A DNA stretch of 64,000 bases from Thermoplasmata archaeon (GCA_015063285.1 SUST01000001.1:186001-250000); one strand, 5' to 3'. Counted from the stretch's first letter, positions 17,484 to 25,660 are shown. Made by a program: numbers and translations. The notes: generated by a model from the sequence alone, not told the origin.

Positions 17484-18700
17484 AAAGGATCCTTAACCCA
17501 CTCGTCGTAATCGACGATCCTTATCCCTTCGGCTTCATCCATCATGGTCTTACCCTTGCATAGCAGGAACTTCGGATAATTGTCGTCTATCGCCCTCAGC
17601 GGCGCCAGCTCTCTCCTGAAGGTATCAGCGGAAAATGCATCGGAGCACACTTGGTAGTAGGCCTTGTACTTAGGCGTCCACACCACGAAATCGACCTCTT
17701 TGCCATTCACATCGTAGGTGGCCACGTCCCCATACTTCTTCTTCAGCTCAATGAACACTATGTTCTCCATGATACCGTCGATATCGTCTGGGCGGACGGG
17801 CACCGTCCTGTTCCTGATTCCGATATCTGTACAGTAGAACTTGTCCGTCGTGCGAAGATATTCCTTGGTCTTCGAATCCATCCTCTTGGAACGGTAGAAC
17901 AACAAGGCGGATTCCAGCATCGATATGTATCCGTCAACGGTCTCCGGATTGGTGGGCGATGAGGTGCTTGTAAGATACCCTGCTGCCGATCTGACCGACA
18001 CCCTGTCTCCGATGCTGCGCATCATGTAACGATTCAGGTTCACGATCTTGGCAGGGTTCCTGATCTCATTGCGCTGTATTACATCCTTGACGAAAACGGT
18101 ATCGAATGTTCCTGAAAGCATCATGTCTATCAGGTCCGTGTCATCCTCGTCCATCAGCGCCACGGCCGGAAGAGAACCTGAATCCTGGAAACGCCTGACC
18201 AGTGCATCCTCATCCGATTGGTCGCCACGGCTCCTCCTGAACTCCACGAACTCCCTGAAGGTCAGAGGATACACCTGTATCTCGATGTATCTTCCTGAGA
18301 GTTTGGTCGCCAGTTGCGATGACAGCATATTCGCGTTGGAACCGGTTATGAAAACATTGGCGCCGGAATCATAGAACGATTCCACAGCACGCTCCCATCC
18401 TTCGATGTCCTGCATCTCATCGAGAAGGATGAATGCCCCCTCACCGACCTGTACCTTCGATTTGACATCGTCAATGAGTCCGCGTAAATCGGGCCTCTCA
18501 TCATCCAACTCCTCATCAAACTTGCGGTAATAGATCCTGTCAGCAGACGTCCCCGATTCCACCAGATCCTTCATCAGAAGCTTCAGGAGTTTGGATTTAC
18601 CTGTACGCCTCATGCCCACTATAACCTTGATAGTCGGCGATTGCACAGACCTCATCAGAAGGGATTGGTATACAGGACGGGGTACCAAGCATTCTTCCAT
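17480..18700 (-). CDS. AAA_14/DUF4143 family ATPase
   Basis: A 406-residue protein of the archaeal-bacterial ATPase family with a C-terminal DUF4143/PD-(D/E)XK-like domain. Walker A is GMRRTGKSKLL near residue 30, Walker B FILLDEMQD near 93, and sensor-like FITGSNANML near 117. The C-terminal part has FIELKKKYG and VDFVVW, which resemble restriction-like nuclease core residues. These proteins are very numerous in Methanomassiliicoccales and gut bacteria and their biological role is unknown; roles in mobile-element biology or defence have been guessed. Two 18-bp operator-like repeats lie directly upstream. A second, distantly related family member occurs at 35068, also behind repeats. Confidence 0.8.
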   Translation of the reverse strand: MEECLVPRPVYQSLLMRSVQSPTIKVIVGMRRTGKSKLLKLLMKDLVESGTSADRIYYRKFDEELDDERPDLRGLIDDVKSKVQVGEGAFILLDEMQDIEGWERAVESFYDSGANVFITGSNANMLSSQLATKLSGRYIEIQVYPLTFREFVEFRRSRGDQSDEDALVRRFQDSGSLPAVALMDEDDTDLIDMMLSGTFDTVFVKDVIQRNEIRNPAKIVNLNRYMMRSIGDRVSVRSAAGYLTSTSSPTNPETVDGYISMLESALLFYRSKRMDSKTKEYLRTTDKFYCTDIGIRNRTVPVRPDDIDGIMENIVFIELKKKYGDVATYDVNGKEVDFVVWTPKYKAYYQVCSDAFSADTFRRELAPLRAIDDNYPKFLLCKGKTMMDEAEGIRIVDYDEWVKDPL

Positions 18701-18703
18701 ATT

Positions 18704-18763
18704 GATATGTTATATAATATCACTATATAAATTGATTTTTGATTTGATATGTTATAGAATATC
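18704..18763. promoter_or_regulatory. Twin 18-bp operators upstream of the ATPase
   Basis: GATATGTTATATAATATC (18704-18721) and GATATGTTATAGAATATC (18746-18763) differ by one base, are each near-palindromic, and start exactly 42 bases apart, close to four helical turns. A TATA-like TATATAAATT lies between them. The first copy abuts the start codon. Confidence 0.7.
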
Positions 18764-18831
18764 AAATTTACTTTTATGAAATTCAGGAAGAGAATCGTGT
18801 TTCCTACATTGTTCCCACGAAGTAACGACAG

Positions 18832-19458
18832 TCACTCGGCTCTCACATTATTGGTCAGGACACCGACATTCTGAATCCTGGCACATACAATATCCCCGGG
18901 TCTTATCTCCGACACTCCCTCGGGCGTACCGGTGATCAGGATGTCCCCTTCGTACATGGTGATGTACCTCGACACATACGAGACCAACCAAGGCAGGGTG
19001 AAGATCATGTTCGCGGTGTTCCCCTTCTGTCTGACCTCTCCGTTGACGGTGAGCTCGAGCTCAAGGTTCTGCAGATCCCCCGCGTCCTTCACAGGAACAG
19101 GCTCCGACATCGGCCCGAACGTGTCCATACCCTTGGCAAGATCCCATGTGTTCCCCTCATCGCGGGCCTTCCACTGCATATCTCTGGCGGAGACGTCGTT
19201 GAACACCGCCACGTGGGAGATGTACGACATCGCATCCTCCTCGGGAACATGCTTGCATTCCTTCCCGTAGATCAGCGCAAGCTCGACCTCGTGCTGCACG
19301 TTGGTGACCCCTTTCGGGATGACGATGTCATCGCCGTTACCGATCAGGCAGCTGACGGGCTTGAAGAAAATGGTGGGCTCCTCGGGGAGCTTCGATTTCA
19401 GCTCCTTGATGTGGGATCTGTAGTTCCATCCCACGCAGACGATCTTGGTGGGCCTCAT
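18832..19458 (-). CDS. Fumarylacetoacetate hydrolase family protein
   Basis: A 208-residue FAH-fold enzyme. The family signature FFKPVSCLIGNGDDIVIP is near residues 31-48, EVELALIYG near 57 gives metal-binding glutamates, and TGTPEGVSEIRPGD near 178-191 closes the fold. FAH-type enzymes hydrolyse or decarboxylate acyl-pyruvates and related beta-keto acids; the length and compact fold suit an acylpyruvase or oxaloacetate decarboxylase-like enzyme. Its start overlaps the stop of rlmE by four bases (ATGA), so the two are translated as a pair, although no functional link is known. Confidence 0.82.
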   Translation of the reverse strand: MRPTKIVCVGWNYRSHIKELKSKLPEEPTIFFKPVSCLIGNGDDIVIPKGVTNVQHEVELALIYGKECKHVPEEDAMSYISHVAVFNDVSARDMQWKARDEGNTWDLAKGMDTFGPMSEPVPVKDAGDLQNLELELTVNGEVRQKGNTANMIFTLPWLVSYVSRYITMYEGDILITGTPEGVSEIRPGDIVCARIQNVGVLTNNVRAE

Positions 19459-20138
19459 ATGAACCCGCCCTTGACAGTGAACTCGGGTTTCTTCTCCTTC
19501 TCGGACACGTCCTTCAGCTTGACGGTCTTGCCGTAGAACCCCTGACAGATGACGTAGACCTCGGAAGATGTGGGCCTTGAAGCATCCGGAGAATGGACCT
19601 TCACCGATTGGAACCTCTTCTCCAATTCGGATTTCAGGGAATCGAACATATCTCCCATGAAGACCTTCATTACCAGTTTACCTTCCTTCTTCAGGATGCG
19701 GTCGCAGACGTTCACGGCGAACATGCACAGATTGATCGACCTCGCATGGTCGGTGGAGTAATGGCCCGCGATGTTCGGGGCCATGTCCGACAGGATGACA
19801 TCGGCCTTCCCGTTGAACCTCTCGAGGAGCTCCCTCATGGTGGAATCCTCGGTGATGTCGCCGATGATGAACTCCACCCCGTCCAAAGGTTTGATGTACC
19901 TTAGATCGACGCCGATGACATGCCCGTTCGGCCAGGTCCTCTCCTTGGCGACCTGACACCATCCGCCGGGACATGCTCCCAGGTCCACGACGGAATCCCC
20001 CTCCTTGAATATGCCGAACCTCTCATCTATCTGAATGAGCTTGAAGGATGCCCTGGAACGATAGTTGAGCTTCTTGGCGAGCTTGTAATAATGCTCGTTC
20101 CTTCTTTCAGCGACCCAACGGTCGTGGAGATCGGCCAT
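19455..20138 (-). CDS. rlmE: 23S rRNA 2'-O-ribose methyltransferase RlmE/FtsJ
   Basis: A 227-residue methyltransferase. SAM-binding motif VVDLGACPGGWCQVA is near residues 49-63, followed by GVDLRYIKP and the conserved DVILSDMAPN with catalytic Asp. The other K-D-K-E residues are in YYKLAKK near the N-terminus, LVMKVF, and SSEVYVIC. It methylates the A-loop uridine of 23S rRNA (or tRNA in some relatives). About 30 extra residues at the C-terminus (EKEKKPEFTVKGGF) exceed the usual core. A perfect 13-base palindrome, AGGAGATTCTCCT, lies at 20149-20161, just upstream of the start. It forms a two-gene operon with the FAH-family gene. Confidence 0.92.
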   Translation of the reverse strand: MADLHDRWVAERRNEHYYKLAKKLNYRSRASFKLIQIDERFGIFKEGDSVVDLGACPGGWCQVAKERTWPNGHVIGVDLRYIKPLDGVEFIIGDITEDSTMRELLERFNGKADVILSDMAPNIAGHYSTDHARSINLCMFAVNVCDRILKKEGKLVMKVFMGDMFDSLKSELEKRFQSVKVHSPDASRPTSSEVYVICQGFYGKTVKLKDVSEKEKKPEFTVKGGFI

Positions 20139-20301
20139 GAATCTGATTAGGAGATTCTCCTATTAATGGGGTTTGCAGTCTGACTTGAAGTCATATAAGA
20201 ACATCAAAGACCGTGCTTCATCCTTAGAAATAACCGACTGTGCCGCTCTCTGGTCAAAACTGATTCAAAGACTTCACGCAAAATGATGCACATTGATACG
20301 T

Positions 20302-20361
20302 AAAACCAACGAATCGACCGCTGTATTAAATATCAATAGTAAAAATGAAGACAATAGGTGA
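20302..20361. repeat. Duplicated promoter/leader block, copy 1
   Basis: A 60-base block that recurs at 21149-21208 with three differences. It contains TATTAAATATCAA (TATA-like) and ends with AATAGGTGA, the ribosome-binding site of the antitoxin-like gene. It is part of a duplication that includes the coding sequence. Confidence 0.85.
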
Positions 20362-20365
20362 ACAA

Positions 20366-20560
20366 ATGGCCACCGAAAGCTTCCTTGAAGATATGGTCCT
20401 CGACACCGAGGAGAAATGCGAGAATATGCTGAAGGCTATTGAGCATTATGATCAACGGGGAGGCATAAAGATCACCGATGACTGCGATATTCCGATTTTA
20501 ACAGCTGAAGAAGCTAGAGCTTCTTTCAAAAATATGGGATACAATGTCGGAGATGATTGA
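20366..20560 (+). CDS. Antitoxin-like small protein paired with GNAT
   Basis: A 64-residue acidic protein, MATESFLEDMVLDTEE at its start and SFKNMGYNVGDD at its end. Small acidic proteins beginning MATxSF/MATTSI and lying immediately before a GNAT gene are common in gut bacteria and archaea, and are regarded as antitoxins. The start at 20366 is chosen over the ATG at 20345 because the duplicated copy at 21215 keeps only this frame and because GGTGA lies four bases upstream. Its end overlaps the GNAT start (20544) by 17 bases, giving translational coupling. GC content is much lower than that of neighbours, suggesting transfer. Confidence 0.65.
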   Translation: MATESFLEDMVLDTEEKCENMLKAIEHYDQRGGIKITDDCDIPILTAEEARASFKNMGYNVGDD

Positions 20561-21140
20561 TTCTAAAATCAAGACAATTCAATTGTTGGACGCGTTGAAA
20601 ACGCTTGAACAATCTCAACTACAGGCCTTCCTACACACGTTTGAATGCAAATAGAGTCCGGATTTAGAGCGTTTTCTATTCGAACGCTCTATTGAATTTG
20701 AGAAAAGAGACCTTTCGAGAACGTATATCGTATACGATGAATCTAAAGGTGTCATTCTTGGATTCTATTCAATTGGATTAAAAAGTCTACAATTGAGTGA
20801 AAATACATCTGTATCTAAAAACCTGCAAAAGAGAATGAATATGGATCCAGACTCTAGAATACTGCAGACACACTTACTTGGGCAGCTATGCAGATCAGAA
20901 TCGTCAGCCCCAGGTTTTGGAGAATCCATGATGAATAGTGCCCTGAAGGTATTCAGAAACGTGAAAAAAGAAGTAGGATGTAAATTGATTCGTGTAGACT
21001 GCGACCCCATAATGACGGGCTACTATGAAAAACATGGATTCAAATCAATAGCATTCAATAAAGAAAAAAAACCAGCTACAAATGATTGCTTTTATCTAAA
21101 CAAATTAAGCGGTCCTGAAGAACCAGAACCGCTCCCTTAA
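20544..21140 (+). CDS. GNAT acetyltransferase, toxin-like, with in-frame TAG (possible pyrrolysine)
   Basis: A 198-residue frame from ATG 20544 to TAA, interrupted only by TAG at 20652-20654 (residue 37). Both sides belong to one protein: before it TFECK, after it SPDLERFLFE and a segment ending LSRTYIVYDE, together the conserved F-x-C-x-N-x-x-L-x-x-FL region of toxin-type GNATs. Later come GVILGFYSIGLKSL, the acetyl-CoA loop region (LLGQLCRSE, GFGESMMNSAL) and DPIMTGYYEKHGF. Family toxins acetylate aminoacyl-tRNA. With TAG as stop, only a 36-residue peptide would form, though an internal ATG could restart at 20835. Pyrrolysine insertion, or a disabling nonsense mutation, would each explain it. 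It overlaps the antitoxin-like gene and ends before a second antitoxin copy. Confidence 0.65.
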
Positions 21141-21148
21141 TTAATCTA

Positions 21149-21208
21149 AAAACCAACGAACCGACCGCTATATTAAATATCAACAGTAAAAATGAAGACA
21201 ATAGGTGA
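21149..21208. repeat. Duplicated promoter/leader block, copy 2
   Basis: Second copy of the block at 20302-20361 (57 of 60 bases identical, offset 847). It places the same TATA-like sequence and GGTGA ribosome site before the second antitoxin-like gene. Confidence 0.85.
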
Positions 21209-21214
21209 CAAAAA

Positions 21215-21409
21215 ATGGCAACCGAGAGTTTCTTCATGGACCTAGATCTAAGCACCGAGGAGGCAGTATCTAACTTCGAGAGAGCAATAGAGATCCTTGA
21301 AAAACGGGGGCCGATTAAAATCCCGAGACATCCAGAGTTTTGCATTCTTGAAGGAGAGTAGCTAAAGGAAAGCTTTAGGAAAGCGGGATATCATATCAAA
21401 AATGAATAA
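21215..21409 (+). CDS. Second antitoxin-like protein with in-frame TAG
   Basis: A 64-codon frame from ATG 21215 to TAA, with TAG at 21359-21361 (residue 49). Its translation aligns end to end without gaps with the 64-residue protein at 20366: both begin MATESF, both contain TEE and RG.IKI, and both end SF(K/R).xGY. The TAG falls opposite Glu49 of the first copy. The tail after the TAG (LKESFRKAGYHIKNE) stays well conserved, which argues that it is still translated. A GAG-to-TAG nonsense mutation is the simple alternative. No second GNAT follows; the next 85 bases are AT-rich and without a gene. Confidence 0.5.
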
Positions 21410-21462
21410 TTTTAAAAGATTTTTGTTTTATTTGCACAATTACTGACCAAATATAGATTCGC

Positions 21463-21470
21463 TTTATATA
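21463..21470 (+). promoter_or_regulatory. TATA box of the RNA candidate
   Basis: TTTATATA within GATTCGCTTTATATACATT, about 25-30 bases before the GC-rich structured region. It resembles an archaeal promoter and would start transcription near 21495. Confidence 0.45.
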
Positions 21471-21494
21471 CATTGGATGAATAGTCTCATTGCC

Positions 21495-21770
21495 TTAAGC
21501 ATATCTGACTCGTAAGAGAAAGTGTGTTGCGCCGCGTATGTGACGCATAGGTCGTGCCGCATGGCACGAAAGCCGGTGTTAATAGCGCCGGACGGCATGG
21601 GTAAGTATAAGCGCCCGCAAGGGTGGAACGGGTTAATTCACGTTCGCGCCGGTGTAATAGCCGACACGTCATACAGAACCGTGCCAGCACGCGGTTTACC
21701 AAGTAAAACACAGGTTAAAGCCCGTGAGGAGAGCTCAGCTCCCCCCGCGTGCACCATATTCTCGCATATT
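21495..21770 (+). ncRNA. Structured RNA candidate of unknown family
   Basis: A GC-rich block flanked by AT-rich DNA, with no credible protein frame. Stems include CGTGCC/GGCACG (21553-21568), CCGGTG/CGCCGG near 21573-21591, and CGCCC-GCAA-GGGTG with a GNRA loop (21612-21625). ACCGTGC/GCACGCGGT near 21684 and GGAG/CTCC near 21728 are further stems. GCCGGTGTTAATAGC (21572) recurs as GCCGGTGTAATAGC (21648). It could be a free-standing RNA or a long leader of the flavoprotein gene at 21843. It lacks the GGAAAGUCC core of RNase P RNA and the helix-8 core of SRP RNA. Ends are approximate. Confidence 0.45.
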
Positions 21771-21842
21771 CTGATCTGAGTTCCTTCAACACTGAGCCTC
21801 ACACAAATTATATTCGAACATCTGATTCTTGAATCGAGCGAA

Positions 21843-22349
21843 ATGGCGAATATCATCATTCTCAACGGTTCCCCGAGGAAGAACGGGAACACATCATCAC
21901 TGGTCAAATCCTTCACGGACGGGGCCAAGGCATCAGGAAACACTGTGAAAGAATTCTATCTTCAGACCATGACGATCCGCGGATGCATGGCCTGTATGGG
22001 CTGCTCACGCAATGCGGATCCCTGCGCCCAGAAGGACGAGATGAAGCAGATCTACGACGCATTCATGACATGCGATGTGGTCGTCCTGTCATCACCCGTA
22101 TACTTCCTGGGCATCTCCGGAGTCCTCAAGACCGCTGTGGACCGCATGATAGCGGTCTTCGCCAAATACGGATACGAGGCATGTCAGAGGGACTGCGCCC
22201 TGCTGATGACATCCGACGACCCCCAGTACAATGAGTCGGTGACATGGTACCGCAACTACGTCGACAGCGTGGGATGGAACAGCCTCGGAGAGGTCCTTGG
22301 CTCGGGCTCCGCACAGGCGGCATACGACCTTGGGGCATCCATAAACTGA
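21843..22349 (+). CDS. NADPH-dependent FMN reductase / iron-sulfur flavoprotein family
   Basis: A 168-residue flavodoxin-fold protein. FMN loop NGSPRKNGNTSSL is near residues 7-19, the GCMACMGCSRNADPC cluster near 47-61 could bind an iron-sulfur cluster, and SSPVYFLGISG near residue 83 contacts the flavin. It is shorter than the 15111 paralogue. The long structured stretch upstream may be its leader. A glutamate symporter gene begins 18 bases downstream on the same strand, so the two may be cotranscribed; no known pathway links them. Confidence 0.8.
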   Translation: MANIIILNGSPRKNGNTSSLVKSFTDGAKASGNTVKEFYLQTMTIRGCMACMGCSRNADPCAQKDEMKQIYDAFMTCDVVVLSSPVYFLGISGVLKTAVDRMIAVFAKYGYEACQRDCALLMTSDDPQYNESVTWYRNYVDSVGWNSLGEVLGSGSAQAAYDLGASIN

Positions 22350-22367
22350 TAGCGGGAAGGGATATAA

Positions 22368-23543
22368 GTGCAATTTCTGTTCCTCGACATGTATGAGACG
22401 ACTGCATTAGGGGCTGTCGTTCTTATCGTCGGGGTATGGATGGTGAAGCGCTCGGAACTCCTCAGGCGTTTCTGCATACCCGCCGCAGTCGTCGGAGGTC
22501 TAGCGTTCTCCTTGATATTGCTGGTCCTTCACGTCGGGGACGTAGCGGAGATCACGTTCGATGAGACGATAAAAGAGATCTGCATGAGGGCATTCTTCTG
22601 TTCGATAGGATTCCTTGCATCCTTCTCGATGCTCAAGTCGGGAGGTAAGATGCTGATGATCCTGATCGCCCTCGTGGCCGTGATCATCCTGATGCAGGAT
22701 ACCTTGGGACCGCTCTGTGCCAGCCTGTTCGGTATGGATCCGAAGTACGGGCTTGCGCTCGGTTCCATCTCCCTGTTCGGAGGACACGGAACGGCGGCCG
22801 CTTACGGGCAGGTCCTCGTGAACGATTACCATCTTGAAGGTGCGGATGTGGTCGCGATCGCCTCCGCTACATTCGGTCTCGCCATCGCCGGGATCATAGG
22901 CGGTCCGATCGCAAAGAAAAGGATTAGGAACCATTCCCTCACCCCTGTCGGAGAGAGCTTCATAGTGAGCGAATCCAACAGGGAGATGTCCGCTCACGGA
23001 TTCCTCATAGGGATGATACTGATAGTATTGTGTTTGGGATTGGGCACCCTGGTCAACGACCTGTTCTTCAACCTCGGCATATCCCTGCCCACATACTTGG
23101 GTGCGCTGATCGTGGCCGTCATCGTCAGGAATGCAGCGGATGCCTTGGGTTATGAGCTCCCGGTAAGGGAGATAGAGACCACGGGATGGGTCTGCCTCAG
23201 CCTGTTCCTCGCCATAGCGCTGATGATGATCAAACTCTGGCAGCTGGCGGACCTCGCCGCGGTGATGGTGATTACATTGATCATACAGGGAGTGGCCCTC
23301 GCCCTGTTCGTCTATTATATCGTCTTCAGAGCGACCGGAAAGAATTACGAATCGGCGGCTCTTACTGCGGGATTCATGGGATTCGGTATGGGTGCGATCC
23401 CCAACGCTGTGGCCAATATCGAAGCTATAACGAAGGAATTCGGACCTGCACCCATGGCCTATTTCCTGATACCTTTGGTTGGGGGCGTTTTCACCGACCT
23501 GGTAAACGTGACGATACTGACCGTCATGCTGAACATTCTCTGA
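22368..23543 (+). CDS. gltS: Sodium/glutamate symporter family
   Basis: A 391-residue integral membrane protein of the GltS family, which imports glutamate with sodium. About ten to twelve hydrophobic segments are visible, and SLFGGHGTAAAYG near residue 136 and GFMGFGMGAIPNAVANI near 337 are the paired glycine-rich re-entrant loop signatures of the family. The start is a GTG at 22368. The 3' end overlaps the convergent gene at 23524 by 20 bases. Confidence 0.85.
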   Translation: MQFLFLDMYETTALGAVVLIVGVWMVKRSELLRRFCIPAAVVGGLAFSLILLVLHVGDVAEITFDETIKEICMRAFFCSIGFLASFSMLKSGGKMLMILIALVAVIILMQDTLGPLCASLFGMDPKYGLALGSISLFGGHGTAAAYGQVLVNDYHLEGADVVAIASATFGLAIAGIIGGPIAKKRIRNHSLTPVGESFIVSESNREMSAHGFLIGMILIVLCLGLGTLVNDLFFNLGISLPTYLGALIVAVIVRNAADALGYELPVREIETTGWVCLSLFLAIALMMIKLWQLADLAAVMVITLIIQGVALALFVYYIVFRATGKNYESAALTAGFMGFGMGAIPNAVANIEAITKEFGPAPMAYFLIPLVGGVFTDLVNVTILTVMLNIL

Positions 23544-24039
23544 CACCGGGCAGTTCGAAGCCCAGCGCCAGGTATTCTTCCCTTGAGAACCTGTGGTATG
23601 TCACCTGCCCCAGCTCCTCAGAGAGACAATAGACATCATCATCTAATTCTTCGGGGAAGAGGAGTATCCAATCGAAATCGATGTACCCCGACTTCGATAT
23701 GAGCGACTCCGGATACCTCTCCTTGATGAACCCCTTGACCTTCTCGATATCCATACCGCCCTTGGTGGCCGACACGACATCGACCATCGTCCTCTTCATC
23801 GGCAGTCTCGAGATACGGACGCAGTCCTTCTCGTTGACAGTTACCCTCAGGCGCTGAGGGAGCCTCTCCAGGACCATGTCGGGGAAATCCTTTTCAGAAG
23901 CTCTGCGGAACTCCTCCTCGATGGGGGAATCCCCCTCGAAGGGATAGTAAAGCGACACGCTCCCGTAGGAATCCCCAATCTTCAGATACATCTCCTGAAC
24001 AGTCGTCACGGCCCTGGAGAAAAGCTCCTCCCCGTTCAT
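23524..24039 (-). CDS. DUF3877-like protein of unknown function
   Basis: A 171-residue soluble protein starting MNGEELFSRAVTTVQEM, with YYPFEGDSP near residue 31, a Lys/Arg-rich middle and FDWILLFPEELDDDVYC near 123. It resembles DUF3877 proteins known from Firmicutes, but that is from memory. The ATG overlaps the iscU stop by four bases (ATGA), so it is the third gene of the iscS-iscU operon. The context suggests a link to Fe-S assembly or sulfur metabolism, which is inference. It converges on gltS with a 20-base overlap. Confidence 0.55.
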   Translation of the reverse strand: MNGEELFSRAVTTVQEMYLKIGDSYGSVSLYYPFEGDSPIEEEFRRASEKDFPDMVLERLPQRLRVTVNEKDCVRISRLPMKRTMVDVVSATKGGMDIEKVKGFIKERYPESLISKSGYIDFDWILLFPEELDDDVYCLSEELGQVTYHRFSREEYLALGFELPGVRECSA

Positions 24040-24482
24040 AACGGACACTCGTCGTTGATATCCGCCTTCGGAGGCTTCAGCCCCTCGATGATGGTACCGC
24101 TCTTCTGACAGTAATCCCAAAGTGCGGCATGGATCGCCTCCTCCGCAAGGAGGGAGCAGTGTATCTTCACGACCGGTAGACCGTCCAATGCCTGCATGAC
24201 GGCCTTGTTGGTGATTTCCATAGCCTCCTGCACGGATTTCCCTTTGACCATCTCGGTGGCCATGCTGCTGCTCGCGACGGCCGCTCCGCAGCCGAATGTC
24301 TTGAACTTGCAGTCCCTGATAATCCCGTTCTCGTCGATGTCGAGGAATATCCTCATGATGTCCCCGCACTTCGCGTTCCCGACAGTTCCCACTCCAGACG
24401 CGTTCTCGATCTCCCCCACATTCCTGGGGTTGGTGAAATGGTCGATGACCTTATCGCTGTATTCTCCGTCGTACATGATCAT
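24036..24482 (-). CDS. iscU: Fe-S cluster scaffold IscU/NifU-N
   Basis: A 148-residue IscU-type scaffold. The three cluster-binding cysteines are at 39 (GNAKCGD, with the conserved Asp), 65 (TFGCGA) and 109 (KIHCSLLAEEA). IscU receives sulfur from IscS and builds [2Fe-2S]/[4Fe-4S] clusters for apoproteins. Residues ICL..PVV are as in the NifU N-terminal domain; no Nfu domain follows. The start overlaps the iscS stop by four bases, so both are translated together. The final tail ends in NDECPL, an extra cysteine near the C-terminus. Confidence 0.92.
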   Translation of the reverse strand: MIMYDGEYSDKVIDHFTNPRNVGEIENASGVGTVGNAKCGDIMRIFLDIDENGIIRDCKFKTFGCGAAVASSSMATEMVKGKSVQEAMEITNKAVMQALDGLPVVKIHCSLLAEEAIHAALWDYCQKSGTIIEGLKPPKADINDECPL

Positions 24483-25660
24483 ACCTTCTGTTTCTTGATG
24501 AAATCGTCATAGAGCGGGGAGAGCGACCTCATTGTCTCCACCGTCTGTTTGAGGGAATCCGCTGCATAATCGATCTGCTCCATCGTCGTTCCCTCCGGGA
24601 TCGATACCCTGATGGAACCGTGGGCGATCTCATGGGGGAGTCCGATCCCCAAAAGGACATGGGAAGGGTCCAACGAACCAGACGCACATGCGGAACCGGT
24701 CGAGATGTACACTCCCTTCATGCCGAGGCTCATCAGCATCGACTCTCCCTCGATGAACTCGAAGCTGAAATCCGCGTTGCTCGGGAGCCTCTTGTCCCTT
24801 GATCCGTTCAGCCTAGAGTACGGGATCTCCTTCAGAACGCGGTCGATGAGATGGTCGCGGAGCTCTGAGAGCTTTGTGATGGTGTCGGGCATCTCCCTAC
24901 ATGAGATCTCGGCAGCGACACCCATCCCGACGACTCCGGGGACGTTGGTGGTACCGGCCCTGCGGCCCTCCTCCTGCTCCCCTCCGTGCATGAAGGAGGG
25001 AAGCCTAATCCCTTTCTTGATATAGAGGAAACCTACCCCCTTCGGGCCACCGAACTTGTGACCGCTGGCACTGAGCATATCGATGTTCATCTTACCGACA
25101 TCCAAGGGTATGTGTCCGAAGGCCTGTACGGCATCGGTATGGAACAGGATACCCTTCTCGTGGGCGAGCTTTCCTATGGCGGCGATAGGCTGTATGGAAC
25201 CGATCTCGTTGTTGGCGGTCATCACGGATATGAGGACGGTATCAGGCCTGATGGCCTTCTCCAGCTCATCCATCCTGATGATACCTTCTGAATCCACTCC
25301 GACCCTGGTGACCTCGAATCCCCTCTTCTCGAGGTAGACCGCGGTCTCCAGTATCGCGTGGTGCTCGATGGTGGAGATGATCAGATGCTTCCCTTTCTTC
25401 TCCAGCATCTCCATCGTCCCTATCAGGGCCCAGTTGTCCGATTCCGTTCCGCCGGACGTGAAGAATATCTCCGACGGTTCGGCACCGATACATGAAGCGA
25501 TCTGCTCCCTTGCCTTCTTGACGGCCGCCCTGGGGTTCCTCGACATGGCGTGGATGCTCGAAGGGTTCGCATACTCCTCCATGAAATAAGGCATCATGGC
25601 GTCCAGCGCCTCCTTCCTCATACGTGCGGTCGCAGCATTATCTAGATATACACTCTGCAT
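24479..25660 (-). CDS. iscS: Cysteine desulfurase IscS/NifS
   Basis: A 393-residue PLP enzyme that takes sulfur from cysteine for Fe-S assembly. The PLP lysine is in SGHKFGGPKG near residue 202. The catalytic Cys is in TGSACASGSLDPSH near 325, in the short loop typical of group I enzymes. TSGGTESDNWA near 69 binds the cofactor phosphate. It starts at 25660, right next to metA (stop at 25665), and heads the operon iscS-iscU-DUF3877-like. Close spacing to metA means the operon may extend back to the divergent metA/metY promoter. Confidence 0.93.
   Translation of the reverse strand: MQSVYLDNAATARMRKEALDAMMPYFMEEYANPSSIHAMSRNPRAAVKKAREQIASCIGAEPSEIFFTSGGTESDNWALIGTMEMLEKKGKHLIISTIEHHAILETAVYLEKRGFEVTRVGVDSEGIIRMDELEKAIRPDTVLISVMTANNEIGSIQPIAAIGKLAHEKGILFHTDAVQAFGHIPLDVGKMNIDMLSASGHKFGGPKGVGFLYIKKGIRLPSFMHGGEQEEGRRAGTTNVPGVVGMGVAAEISCREMPDTITKLSELRDHLIDRVLKEIPYSRLNGSRDKRLPSNADFSFEFIEGESMLMSLGMKGVYISTGSACASGSLDPSHVLLGIGLPHEIAHGSIRVSIPEGTTMEQIDYAADSLKQTVETMRSLSPLYDDFIKKQKV

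Noticed and set aside
21495-21770. RNase P RNA or SRP RNA
   Set aside because: ACAGAACC near 21680 recalls the RNase P 3' core, but GGAAAGUCC and the other conserved regions are missing. SRP helix 8 is not present either.
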